64,000 nucleotides of DNA from Lachnospiraceae bacterium (GCA_024403615.1 JAKSRM010000010.1:1-64000), one strand, 5' to 3'; positions 26,197 through 35,293 are shown, numbered from the stretch's first letter. Notes: generated by a model not told the origin, from the letters alone. A program made the numbers and translations.

Positions 26197-28527
26197 TTAC
26201 ATATTAAATGCCATGTCAGCCAGAGCAATAAAGCCACAAGCTACCCAGGAACTGTTAAAGGTTGCTTTCCACTCATTTACCGGATTCATGAACTGGGCAA
26301 TGCCACGATTGATCATACCGTTGGAATAACGGGTAGCAATCATCTTCGCTTCGTCCTTCTTTCCTGCCATATATAAACCGGTAAGGATCATCAAGTTGGC
26401 CTGTGGCAGTGCGAAACCACGGGAGAAGCCAGCCTGACGGAACTGGTCGCTGGTAATCTTTTCTGTTGCCAGACCAACGTTGGACAGGAAGGCGCCTTCT
26501 ACTAAAAGGTCTGCTGTCATCTTGTCGATAATTTCCTGAGGCAGTTTCTTGCCCAGAATAATCGGCATGTAATCGGTAATACATTCGGAATCGATAACTT
26601 CATGGGTATGGTTTCTCAAAGCGATGAACTTCTCCCCATTCCAGTAAGTCTCGATCATTTTCTTTATCATTTCATCCGCACGTTCATGCCACTCTTTAGC
26701 TTCTTCGTCTCGTCCTAAAATTTCAGCAACATCTCCAAGAGCGTCTAAAGAACAAGCAACATAAGCTGCAATGTCAGCGCCTTCAATGTCGGCATAGTCA
26801 ACGAATGGAGAAGCATCGTCGTAGCCGCTTTCATCGCCATCGTCAAACTGTGGAAGGCCGTCATTGTCATCATCTCTGTATTTCGTGAACCAATTTGCCC
26901 ACTGACCATAGCCATCATACAGATACTCTAAGGTTTCTCTTGGCATTTCGGTCTTGAAATCGTGAAGGCCCATGAGCCATTTCAAAGCCCAGCCCTGAGT
27001 TGTCGGGTGAAGGCCCTGGCACTGGTTCTGTCCGTCTAAAATAAAGTCGGAGAACTGGCCACGTTTGCCAATGTTATCAATCATATTTACTAAAAGTTCG
27101 GTAGCTAATTCGAAGTCATGATGAAGAGCTACGGCCTGATGGGTCATCTGCCAAGAGGAAGCCATAGTTCCTAAAGTCATGAAAATAGATTTTCTCTTCA
27201 AGAATCCGGAAGGCTCCAGTAAAGAAGACCATTCAATCCATGCAGCTTCCTTTCGAGCAATTGCCAGCTCTGGTGTGAATTCTGGAATCTTAGCTAAGAA
27301 GCTTTCCCAATCTGCTGTGGTTTTTTCATAAGCTTCTTCGTAAGTTGGATAGGATTCTCTTTCCATAGCAGCAGCTGCGGATTCCTGAATTGCCAGAAGG
27401 AAGTCGCCGTCTGCATTCGGAATTACCAGACCTTCTACATGAGGAGTGGACTGAGTCGTTCCATTCCAAGGAGCACTCATTCCCAAAGTGCCCTCCAAAG
27501 GATTCAACAGCAGAGAGCATCTCCAACGATATACGCCTTCCCAAGCTTTGCCTGCACGTTTTTTATAGCAGTCTTTTGCTTTCATGTTCTGTTCCAGTTT
27601 CAGCCCCAGACCATTTTCGCCTTTGATATACATCATATTGGCGTCCGCATAGGTAATGGAAATGTCACCGTAAGCGGTAACCATTTTCAGTTCTGTCGGA
27701 GCAAATTTTACTGCGAAACCTACTTGCTCGCCCTGATAGAGCGGATAAAGGCTCAGCAAACGGTCATTGGTTCCCGGAACATCGCCTGGCATGGCACGAC
27801 GGGAAACAATATTCAATTTACCGGACTGATAAGCCAGACCGGATCTTTTCTTTCCTGTATTGTCTGCAAAAATTCCGAAGTAAGCGCCTGCAGCCTTGAA
27901 GGTGGTTCCAGAACCGTTGGTCATATCGATCAGGTTCAGCTCTTTGTTCATCTGAAGAGCGGATGTATCGGAAACTGCAGTAAATTTCTTGCGGATAAAG
28001 TGCTTCTGCTCTAATTCATCTACTAAAGCCAGCACGAAGTCATCATAAGAAATCGCATTTTCACCTAAAGAGTTAATCAGACGGATTTCTCTTCCTAAAA
28101 CATAAGCGCCAGTTTTTTCACCCTCTGCAAGGAAGGTCTCTGCTGGTGTAAAACAAGTCCAGTTGGATGGCATCTGAACCAGTCCTGCAAGGAAAGCATT
28201 TCTCTTTCCAACTACACGGTTCTTGTTACCGTCTACATAAAGCATGCCTGCGTCACCAGTTACGATGTAACGAACTTCCGGAAGCTCGCACATAAGGTCC
28301 GCCAGAGCCTCTGCCTTAAGAATGGCTTCTTCTCTTTCGTCAACTGTTAATTTGGACCAGTCGGTTGCATCGATTACTGCATCAAACTGACCAAGAACAT
28401 CTTTTGATGGCTTCAAGTCTCCTTCCGCGCCGCCGATAAAGGAAGTAACTTCCATTCCGCGATTTTTGCATTCGGAAGCGATTTTTTCACCCAATAAAGC
28501 TGTCATTCCGACAATAGCTATTTTCAT
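26197..28527 (-). CDS. NAD(P)-binding domain fused to GH63/MGH1-like glycosidase domain
   Basis: 776 residues from the ATG at 28525-28527, preferred because GGGGGA stands just upstream; the frame extends further without one. Residues 1-210 start MKIAIVGMTALLGEKIASEC, a Rossmann nucleotide-binding start of the NmrA/SDR type, and continue to VRYIVTGDAGMLYVDG and SYDDFVLALVDEL. From about 215 the protein matches the 24484 gene, with PTTQGWALKWLMGLHDFKTE and the acidic loop YRDDDNDGLPQFDDGDESG. The combination suggests a redox step coupled to glycoside handling, or a regulatory NAD(P) site. The fusion is unusual. Confidence 0.75.
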   Translation of the reverse strand: MKIAIVGMTALLGEKIASECKNRGMEVTSFIGGAEGDLKPSKDVLGQFDAVIDATDWSKLTVDEREEAILKAEALADLMCELPEVRYIVTGDAGMLYVDGNKNRVVGKRNAFLAGLVQMPSNWTCFTPAETFLAEGEKTGAYVLGREIRLINSLGENAISYDDFVLALVDELEQKHFIRKKFTAVSDTSALQMNKELNLIDMTNGSGTTFKAAGAYFGIFADNTGKKRSGLAYQSGKLNIVSRRAMPGDVPGTNDRLLSLYPLYQGEQVGFAVKFAPTELKMVTAYGDISITYADANMMYIKGENGLGLKLEQNMKAKDCYKKRAGKAWEGVYRWRCSLLLNPLEGTLGMSAPWNGTTQSTPHVEGLVIPNADGDFLLAIQESAAAAMERESYPTYEEAYEKTTADWESFLAKIPEFTPELAIARKEAAWIEWSSLLEPSGFLKRKSIFMTLGTMASSWQMTHQAVALHHDFELATELLVNMIDNIGKRGQFSDFILDGQNQCQGLHPTTQGWALKWLMGLHDFKTEMPRETLEYLYDGYGQWANWFTKYRDDDNDGLPQFDDGDESGYDDASPFVDYADIEGADIAAYVACSLDALGDVAEILGRDEEAKEWHERADEMIKKMIETYWNGEKFIALRNHTHEVIDSECITDYMPIILGKKLPQEIIDKMTADLLVEGAFLSNVGLATEKITSDQFRQAGFSRGFALPQANLMILTGLYMAGKKDEAKMIATRYSNGMINRGIAQFMNPVNEWKATFNSSWVACGFIALADMAFNM

Positions 28528-28607
28528 AAAAAATCCCCCAAATTTATTTTTTTTCATTCTAACACAAAACACAGCCGGCATATATTTTTTTTTTGAAAAG
28601 CAAACAA

Positions 28608-28634
28608 AGAAGTCCGCCGAAATTCGGCGGACTT
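28608..28634 (-). terminator. Terminator of the 28665 esterase gene
   Basis: Perfect 13-bp stem GAAGTCCGCCGAA/TTCGGCGGACTTC followed by a T-rich stretch on the minus strand. Confidence 0.8.
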
Positions 28635-28664
28635 CCTCAAACATATGCAATATATTTTCTTTAA

Positions 28665-30182
28665 TTAGAATCTCTTTTTGTAAGCTTCCATAACCAGTTC
28701 GGTAATTGGACATGGCTCGTTGTGACGGAAAGCTGTCTTTCCATCTTCTAACCACATGAAGCCAGGTTTCTCAGCATCAGCTGCAAACCATTCGGTCATT
28801 GGTGTGCCATCATTGTCTAAGCCGTTAGGATCGCCGCATTTAACGAAGTTGCACAGATAGTTGCACATGTATCTAGCAAGGTCGTAATGTGGTCCCTGGA
28901 ATGCTCTCCAGCATTTTGCCAGGTTCTCCCACCAGAACCAAAGGTCAGATGAGTGGAATGTGCCAGGATTATCCCAACCAGGAATGGATGGATTGAATAC
29001 GCTGAAGAATAATGGAGCGTCGATTCCGTTTTCTTTATTCTTCTTTGCGAAGGTACGAAGACCAACTTCAAGTCCGCTGATTCTGGAAGTATCGATAGCT
29101 TTCTCTAAATCATCGCCGCAAAGCTCTAAGAATTTGTCTGCATTCTCGCCTAAGCAATCTTTTGCTAAAGCCTTGAATTCATCCATGTCTGCTGCCTGAA
29201 GATCCGATTTGAATTCGCCTGCTGTGTAGGACATCATAATTGGCATATGCCAGTAGTTGCCCTTCATCATGGAATCCATCTGATTATCTTTCATGAAAAC
29301 GCCGTCTAAGGAACCACCAAAGAGACCGAATTTTGCTGTGAATTCGTCACCTTTATCTCTTACGAAAGCTGCGTCTAATTTTCTAGCTTCTTCCAGATTC
29401 TTAACACCTAAGAACTCGAAGAATTTAACGCCAAGCTCCTGGCTCTCTTCCCAAGTACGTCCCATCTTCATTTTGCTTGGATATACGCCGCCCATGAAAC
29501 CGGACATAACGATAGCTTTCTGGAATAAGCCTTCGTTCAGTGGAGAAACGAGCTGTGCACATACGCTGCCGCCACCTGCGGACTGTCCACCGATAGTAAT
29601 GTTGTCTGGGTCACCGCCGAATGCTGCGATGTTGTTCTTAGCCCAGATAACGCCCTGTCTCTGATCTAAGTGACCGAAGTTTGTTGGAGCATCTGGCTGT
29701 GTTGCTGTTAATTCTGGATGTGCTAAGAAACCGAAAGCCTGAAGTCTGTAGTTAACAGTTACAACTACAACGCCTCTTCTTGCGATTCTTTCACCGTCGA
29801 ATTCCATTTCTGCTGGGTTACCTTCTCTGAGGCCGCCACCGAAGAACCATACGAATACTGGTAACTTCTCATCAACAGAGTTTGCAGGTGTCCATACGTT
29901 TAAGTACAGGCAGTCTTCATCCATTTCGATTTCAGGATCAACGTTCCATTCTCTGGAATAAATGTTGTTTTTATCTAAGCCAGGAATGTGCTGCATGGAA
30001 ATAGGTGCGAATTTGAAACATTCTTTTTCGCCTTCCCATGGAATAACTGGCTGTGGTGCACGCCAACGGTTCTCACCTACTGGTGGAGCTGCGAATGGAA
30101 TGCCTTTGAATGCTGTGATTCTAGGATCAGCTGCTGGAATACCAACAACGGTTCCGCCTTCAACTTGCGCTTTTCTAATCAT
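28665..30182 (-). CDS. Type B carboxylesterase family protein
   Basis: 505 residues from the ATG at 30180-30182, placed by TAGGAGGTATTTCA; a longer in-frame start lacks a ribosome-binding site. It has the family blocks FKGIPFAAPPVGENRW (25-40), DEDCLYLNVW (88-97), the nucleophile elbow GQSAG (199-203, Ser201) and NYRLQAFGFLAHPEL. The oxyanion motif is FGGG (114-117) instead of HGGG. GDPNGLDNDGTPMTEW near the end is the usual C-terminal block. Divergent from the Old Yellow Enzyme gene with a 133-base shared upstream region. Substrate unknown. Confidence 0.87.
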   Translation of the reverse strand: MIRKAQVEGGTVVGIPAADPRITAFKGIPFAAPPVGENRWRAPQPVIPWEGEKECFKFAPISMQHIPGLDKNNIYSREWNVDPEIEMDEDCLYLNVWTPANSVDEKLPVFVWFFGGGLREGNPAEMEFDGERIARRGVVVVTVNYRLQAFGFLAHPELTATQPDAPTNFGHLDQRQGVIWAKNNIAAFGGDPDNITIGGQSAGGGSVCAQLVSPLNEGLFQKAIVMSGFMGGVYPSKMKMGRTWEESQELGVKFFEFLGVKNLEEARKLDAAFVRDKGDEFTAKFGLFGGSLDGVFMKDNQMDSMMKGNYWHMPIMMSYTAGEFKSDLQAADMDEFKALAKDCLGENADKFLELCGDDLEKAIDTSRISGLEVGLRTFAKKNKENGIDAPLFFSVFNPSIPGWDNPGTFHSSDLWFWWENLAKCWRAFQGPHYDLARYMCNYLCNFVKCGDPNGLDNDGTPMTEWFAADAEKPGFMWLEDGKTAFRHNEPCPITELVMEAYKKRF

Positions 30183-30258
30183 TGAAATACCTCCTAAATA
30201 AGTTGCTTGTTTTTTTCTCTTATATAATATTCCACTTTTTCCCAAGAGTAAATAGTCC

Positions 30259-30299
30259 TTGAAAAAATCACGGAAAATACTATCATTAAACTATCATTA
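30259..30299 (+). promoter_or_regulatory. Promoter with tandem operator-like repeat upstream of OYE gene
   Basis: TTGAAA (30259-30264), 16-base spacer and TATCAT (30281-30286). The decamer ACTATCATTA occurs twice in direct repeat (30279-30288 and 30290-30299), overlapping the -10 box and start site, as a repressor site might. Confidence 0.45.
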
Positions 30300-30315
30300 T
30301 TCGCAGGAGGTATTT

Positions 30316-32349
30316 ATGGACAAGAAATATGAAGCGCTTTTCAGCCCGATTAAAATCGGCGGAACAGAACTGAAAAACCGTGTAATCCTGTGTGCGATGG
30401 GAAACACTTCTCCTTTCGGGCACTTTGACTATGATTATCATCCGGGTATCCGGAATTATTATTTAGACCGTGCAAAAGGCGGCGTTGCCCTGATTATTCC
30501 AGGTGTTACCCAGGTACGTATCGGCAATGATTTTCTCTATGAGCACGAAGACGTTTTCTTAGGACCAATTAAAGACCTGATGGATGAAATCCACGCCTAT
30601 GGAACTAAATTTTTCATGCAGTTAGGCGCAGGCTTTGGCCGTGTACAGATTCTTCCTCCAAACATGAACGAGGAAATGACTCATCGTCTCTGCACCGCTC
30701 CTGCAGATGGTCTGCCAAACGTATGGAATCCAGACCTGAAACATAGAGGCCTTACTATAGACGAAATCCATGAAACCATCGAGGCTTTTGGAAAAACTGC
30801 TCTGCTTTGCAAGAAAGCCGGCATCGATGGCATCGAAGTTCATGCAGTTCATGAAGGCTATATGTTAGACCAGTTTGCAGTTGCAAACACCAATCACAGA
30901 ACCGACGAGTATGGCGGAAGCTTAGAGAACCGTCTCCGTTTCGCCTGCGAAATCATAAAAGAAGTAAAGAAAACTTGTGGAGAAGACTTCCCGGTTTCCG
31001 TCCGCTACAGCGTAGCCAGCAAGATGCGTGGCTTTAACGCCGGCGCTCTTCCAGCTGAAAACTACGAAGAGTTTGGACGTACTATGGAAGAAAGTCCTGC
31101 AGTTGCCCAGATGCTGGAGGCAGCCGGCGCAGACCTTCTGAATGCTGACAATGGATCTTACGATTCCTGGTGGTGGGCTCATCCTCCAGTATACATGCCT
31201 CTTCACTGCAACTTCCCAGAAGTAAGCTACATCAAGAATTTCGTTAATATTCCTGTATTCTGTGCAGGTCGTATGGAAGAGCCGGAATTTGCATCCAACG
31301 CCATCGCAACCGGTGCGATCGACGGAATCGGTGTTGCCCGCCAGTTCTTAGCAGATCCATTCTGGATGCAGAAAGTTGCAGAAGGCCGTGAGAACGAAAT
31401 CCGTCCATGTATTGCTTGCCATAATGCATGCTTCCCACTGGGATATATCAAGAGAGAAGATTCCGACATGGAAGCTAAGATGGCTCACTGCGCATTAAAC
31501 CCTGTCACCATGGAAGAAGACAAATGGAAACTGGTTCCTGCAGAAGTTAAGAAAAACGTTGCTGTTGTTGGCGGCGGAATCGGTGGCATGGAAAGCGCTC
31601 GTCTTTTGAAGATGCGTGGCCATGATGTAACTTTGTTTGAGAAGAGCGATGAGCTGGGCGGAACCTTTATCGCAGCAGCTGCTCCATCTTTCAAAGAAAA
31701 AGACAAAATGCTGATCGACTGGTACAAAAACCAGATGAAGCTTTTAAATATTGATATCAAGATGAATACGGAAGCAACCCCAGAAATGCTGAAGGATTTT
31801 GATTCTGTTATCGTTTCTACTGGTGCTACTCCTAGAAAACTGAACGTAGAAGGCCTTGACAGTGAAAACGTTCTGGAAGCTATCGACTACCTGCGCGGCA
31901 GAGGCAAAGCTGGTGAAAACGTTATCGTTATCGGCGGTGGCCTGACCGGTATTGAAATCGCTTACCAACTGTCCTTAGAAGGCAGCAAGGTAACCGTTGT
32001 TGAAATGCAGAAGGACATCCTGTTAGTTCCTGGTCTTTGCGCTGCAAACTCCAACATGCTCCACGAAATCGTACGTTTCTACGACATGAACGTATTAACT
32101 GAAACTACCTTAACTGCTGTTGAAAACAAAGACGGCAAGGCTCTGGTTCATGTAACTGGTGCGGAAGGCGAAAAAGTTCTGGAAGCAGATACCGTTGTTG
32201 TTTCCGCAGGCTATGTTCCAAACACAGAAATTACCAGCAACTTTGAAAATGCCGGCCTGAAGGATCTTCATATTATCGGCGATGCAAAGAAGGTTGGTAA
32301 CCTGATGGATGTTATCTACGGTGCATACGAAGTAGCTTATAGTATTTAA
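30316..32349 (+). CDS. Old Yellow Enzyme/2,4-dienoyl-CoA reductase-like flavin oxidoreductase
   Basis: 677 residues from the ATG at 30316 (GCAGGAGGTATTT upstream). The order is an FMN TIM barrel starting LFSPIKIGGTELKNRV (to about 360), an iron-sulfur motif with C365, C368, C372 and C392, and FAD/NAD(P)H modules with VAVVGGGIGGMESARLL and VIVIGGGLTGIEIAYQL. The spacing from the third to the fourth Cys (19 residues) is longer than the usual 11-12. This architecture is shared by dienoyl-CoA reductase, trimethylamine dehydrogenase and gut steroid or bile-acid enoate reductases. It reduces an activated C=C bond; the substrate is not known. Cytoplasmic. Confidence 0.9.
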   Translation: MDKKYEALFSPIKIGGTELKNRVILCAMGNTSPFGHFDYDYHPGIRNYYLDRAKGGVALIIPGVTQVRIGNDFLYEHEDVFLGPIKDLMDEIHAYGTKFFMQLGAGFGRVQILPPNMNEEMTHRLCTAPADGLPNVWNPDLKHRGLTIDEIHETIEAFGKTALLCKKAGIDGIEVHAVHEGYMLDQFAVANTNHRTDEYGGSLENRLRFACEIIKEVKKTCGEDFPVSVRYSVASKMRGFNAGALPAENYEEFGRTMEESPAVAQMLEAAGADLLNADNGSYDSWWWAHPPVYMPLHCNFPEVSYIKNFVNIPVFCAGRMEEPEFASNAIATGAIDGIGVARQFLADPFWMQKVAEGRENEIRPCIACHNACFPLGYIKREDSDMEAKMAHCALNPVTMEEDKWKLVPAEVKKNVAVVGGGIGGMESARLLKMRGHDVTLFEKSDELGGTFIAAAAPSFKEKDKMLIDWYKNQMKLLNIDIKMNTEATPEMLKDFDSVIVSTGATPRKLNVEGLDSENVLEAIDYLRGRGKAGENVIVIGGGLTGIEIAYQLSLEGSKVTVVEMQKDILLVPGLCAANSNMLHEIVRFYDMNVLTETTLTAVENKDGKALVHVTGAEGEKVLEADTVVVSAGYVPNTEITSNFENAGLKDLHIIGDAKKVGNLMDVIYGAYEVAYSI

Positions 32350-32356
32350 TGATTAT

Positions 32357-32390
32357 AACGGCGCGCCGGACACGGTGCGCCGTTTTTTTA
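32357..32390 (+). terminator. Terminator between OYE and ABC genes
   Basis: AACGGCGC (32357-32364) pairs with GCGCCGTT (32377-32384), with an inner CCG/CGG, and is followed by TTTTTTT. It stands 13 bases before the next start codon. Confidence 0.85.
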
Positions 32391-32402
32391 AGGAGAAAAC
32401 CC

Positions 32403-34745
32403 ATGCCTGGACGTTTAGGCCCAAGAGGCTTCCTCACCGATGAAGAGAAAGCCAATGTCCCGAAAGTAACCAAAGGACTGCTGAAAAGAATCGTTTCCTA
32501 CTTATTGCCGTACAAATGGCAGTTCCTGCTGGTATTTGTCACCATCATCGTTTCCTCGATTGTTGGTCTGTTTCCATCGATTATCACAGGAAAAATTGTA
32601 GACAGCGCTCTGGTCAGCAAAGACCTGGCTCTTCTGATTAAACTTCTGATATTTGCTTTTATCGCTCTGACCGGCAGTCAGGTCATTGGCGTTTTAGAAA
32701 GTTATATCAACTCCTGGATTTCCCAGCGGATCATCTTCGACATGAAAAATGAGATGTACCGCCATCTGGAATATATGCCTCATGCGTTCTTCACAACAGA
32801 AAAGCAGGGCGACATCATCACCCGGATGAACACCGATGTCAGTGGTGTCAGCTCCGTTATTAGTGGTACGTTGACCTCTATCGTCAGCAATGTGGCTACT
32901 TTGGTAACCACGCTGGTGGCTTTGTTCTCCATGAGCTGGAAGCTGGCTATTGCCGGTATCGTTGTGATTCCGCTCCTCATCATTCCTACCAAAAGCGCCG
33001 GAAAAAAGCGTTACGCTCTTTTAACTGCCAGCCAGGCAAAGAACGATGAGATGAACCAAATGATTAACGAGACCTTATCCGTTAGCGGCTCCTTACTGGT
33101 AAAACTGTTCACAAGAGAAAACCAGGAATATGACCGCTTCGTTAAGATAAATAAAGAAGTTACGGACCTTTCCATTAAAGAAGGCCAAAGTGGTCGCTGG
33201 TTCCGTGTCATCATGGGCATGTTCACCCAGATCGGACCTTTGATTATCTACTTCGTCGGCGGACTTTTAATCATGAAGGAATGGGACCCAACCCTGACCG
33301 TCGGTGTAATTACTGCTACCGTAGCTTTAATCAACCGCCTCTACCGTCCGGTAGAATCCCTTCTGAACATCGGTGTAGACTTCACCCGTTCTCTGGCCCT
33401 GTTCACCAGAATTTTCGATTATTTGGATCGGGAAAATACCATCACCAGTCCAGAAGACGGCAAGAAGCCAGAAGTTGCCAACGAGCACATCGTATACTCT
33501 CATGTGAAGTTTGGCTATGATGAAGAGAATGTCATTCTTACCGATGTCAGCTTCGATGTCCCTGGCGGAAAAATGTACGCCATTGTTGGTCCATCCGGCT
33601 CTGGTAAATCCACCGTGGTCAATCTGATTCCGCGACTGTATGACGTTTTAGATGGTTCCGTTTCCATCGCTGGTATTAATGTAAAAGATTTCGACCTGGA
33701 ATACTTGCGCCAGAACATCGGTATGGTAACCCAGGACACCTATCTGTTTAACGGCACCATTATGGAAAACCTGCTCTACGCCAACGAGAATGCCACTCCA
33801 GAAGAAGTGGAACGGGCCTGCAAGATTGCCAATATTCACGACTTTATCGCTTCCCAGCCGGAAGGCTATAACACTCAGGTTGGAAACCGTGGTCTGAAAC
33901 TGTCTGGCGGTGAAAAACAAAGATTGTCCATCGCCCGTGTTATCTTAAAAGACCCGAAGATTCTGATTCTGGACGAAGCCACTTCTGCTCTGGATTCCAT
34001 TTCCGAAAGCTCCATTCAGGATGCTTTGGAAGCCTTAATGGAAGGCCGCACCAGCATCGTTATTGCCCATCGACTTTCCACTATTTTGAAGGCAGACCGC
34101 ATCTTAGTTGTCAGCGATGGTGTGATTAAAGAGCAAGGCTCTCACGACGACCTGCTGGCTCAGGACGGCATTTACAAACAGCTGTATGAAACCCAGTTCC
34201 GTCCAGCCATTGACTATGAAGCAAGCTTCAGCGGCCTGAAGTTCAATCCGGAAGTACTCTCTTCTGATTATGAGGTAAGAGAAATTACAGAGGCTGACAT
34301 CGAAGACGTTTACAACCTCTGCAAAGAAAACAGAAAATATTATCGTCACCTGCACACCCTTCCGTCCCGTCGGAATCTGACGGAGGTCATCACTGACCTT
34401 CCGAAAGGAACCGGCCCAGACAATAAGAATTTTGTTGGTTTCTATGATGAGAAAGATAACCTGGTGGCTATTTTAGATTTGATCACCGGCTATCCGGAAA
34501 AGGACGACGCTTTTATCGGCTGGTTCATGGTGGATGCAGAACAGCAGAACCAAGGCATTGGCTCCCAGATTTTCGCGGATGTTCGTGCAGCTATGAAGGC
34601 CCAGGGCTTCGATCATCTGCAGTTAGCCTGCGTAAAAGAAAATGAAGAAGCTTCTCAGTTCTGGCAGAATCAAGGCTTTAGCTACAACGGTACCGAAGAA
34701 GCTCATGAAAAATACACCGTTTCCTATATGGAACGAGATATTTAA
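32403..34745 (+). CDS. ABC exporter fused to C-terminal GNAT acetyltransferase
   Basis: 780 residues from the ATG at 32403 (AAGGAG upstream). Residues about 35-330 are six-helix exporter membrane domain. The ATPase follows with Walker A GPSGSGKST (about 396-404), signature LSGGE (about 500), Walker B ILILDEAT and the switch IAHRLST. From about 620 a complete GNAT domain is fused in frame: EVREITEADIEDVYNLC, FVGFYDEKDNLVAI, GWFMVDAEQQNQGIGSQIF (acetyl-CoA motif QNQGIG) and EASQFWQNQGF. A half-transporter that presumably homodimerises. The acetyltransferase may modify the exported compound or the protein itself. It is separated from the OYE gene by a terminator. Confidence 0.88.
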   Translation: MPGRLGPRGFLTDEEKANVPKVTKGLLKRIVSYLLPYKWQFLLVFVTIIVSSIVGLFPSIITGKIVDSALVSKDLALLIKLLIFAFIALTGSQVIGVLESYINSWISQRIIFDMKNEMYRHLEYMPHAFFTTEKQGDIITRMNTDVSGVSSVISGTLTSIVSNVATLVTTLVALFSMSWKLAIAGIVVIPLLIIPTKSAGKKRYALLTASQAKNDEMNQMINETLSVSGSLLVKLFTRENQEYDRFVKINKEVTDLSIKEGQSGRWFRVIMGMFTQIGPLIIYFVGGLLIMKEWDPTLTVGVITATVALINRLYRPVESLLNIGVDFTRSLALFTRIFDYLDRENTITSPEDGKKPEVANEHIVYSHVKFGYDEENVILTDVSFDVPGGKMYAIVGPSGSGKSTVVNLIPRLYDVLDGSVSIAGINVKDFDLEYLRQNIGMVTQDTYLFNGTIMENLLYANENATPEEVERACKIANIHDFIASQPEGYNTQVGNRGLKLSGGEKQRLSIARVILKDPKILILDEATSALDSISESSIQDALEALMEGRTSIVIAHRLSTILKADRILVVSDGVIKEQGSHDDLLAQDGIYKQLYETQFRPAIDYEASFSGLKFNPEVLSSDYEVREITEADIEDVYNLCKENRKYYRHLHTLPSRRNLTEVITDLPKGTGPDNKNFVGFYDEKDNLVAILDLITGYPEKDDAFIGWFMVDAEQQNQGIGSQIFADVRAAMKAQGFDHLQLACVKENEEASQFWQNQGFSYNGTEEAHEKYTVSYMERDI

Positions 34746-34765
34746 TTCATAACGAAAACCTAAGA

Positions 34766-34794
34766 AGAGGAAGGCATTTCGCCTTCCTTTTTTA
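34766..34794 (+). terminator. Terminator of the ABC-GNAT gene
   Basis: AGGAAGGC (34768-34775), loop ATTTC, GCCTTCCT (34781-34788), then T6. Confidence 0.88.
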
Positions 34795-34807
34795 TTTAAA
34801 ATATTCC

Positions 34808-34859
34808 TTGCATTCTAAAAACAAATAATATATAATCCTAATTAAGAATTATTCTTAAT
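34808..34859 (+). promoter_or_regulatory. PerR operon promoter with Fur/Per-box operator
   Basis: TTGCAT (34808-34813), 17-base spacer and TATAAT (34831-34836). A perfect 9-1-9 inverted repeat, ATTAAGAAT-T-ATTCTTAAT, lies at 34841-34859 across the expected start site, as in autoregulated Fur-family genes. Confidence 0.75.
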
Positions 34860-34909
34860 AACAATCAATCAATAGTTTTAAGATAATGAACGAATTTTTA
34901 GGAGTTTCT

Positions 34910-35293
34910 ATGGAAAGACGTAACACCATACAACGAGATATTGTTCTGAAGGCTGTCCGCAGTCTTGGAAATCATGCCTCCGCGGATGAGATCTACGCCT
35001 GCGTTTCCAAGGATTACCCTTCTATCGGCAAAGGAACGGTTTACCGCAACCTGAATATTCTGGCAGAAGAAGGCGAAATTCGAAAAGTAGAGATTCCGGA
35101 AGGCCCTGACCGCTTCGATCATAATGTCGGAAAGCATTACCATGTAACCTGTATCAAATGCGGAAAAGTTTTTGACGTGGATATGGAAGTGCTGACAGAT
35201 CTGGAAGAAAGAATCCGCAACAAAAACGGAATGATATTTTTAGATCATGACATTGTGTTCAAGGGCCTCTGCCCAAACTGTCAGGAAAACTGA
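34910..35293 (+). CDS. perR: PerR/Fur-family transcriptional repressor
   Basis: 127 residues from the ATG at 34910 (TTAGGAG upstream), preferred to an in-frame ATG at 34886. The winged helix (RDIVLKAVRSLGNHASADEI...GKGTVYRNLNIL) is followed by the dimerisation part with PDRFDHNVGKHYHVTC. The RFD and HYH residues match the regulatory metal site of PerR, and CIKC plus CPNC form the structural zinc site. It would sense peroxide through Fe oxidation and repress the downstream rubredoxin/rubrerythrin genes and itself through the 34841-34859 box. Confidence 0.85.
   Translation: MERRNTIQRDIVLKAVRSLGNHASADEIYACVSKDYPSIGKGTVYRNLNILAEEGEIRKVEIPEGPDRFDHNVGKHYHVTCIKCGKVFDVDMEVLTDLEERIRNKNGMIFLDHDIVFKGLCPNCQEN

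Noticed and set aside
27439..28014. Plus-strand frame of 191 codons opposite the 26197 gene
   Set aside because: Antisense shadow of a gene with clear domain content.
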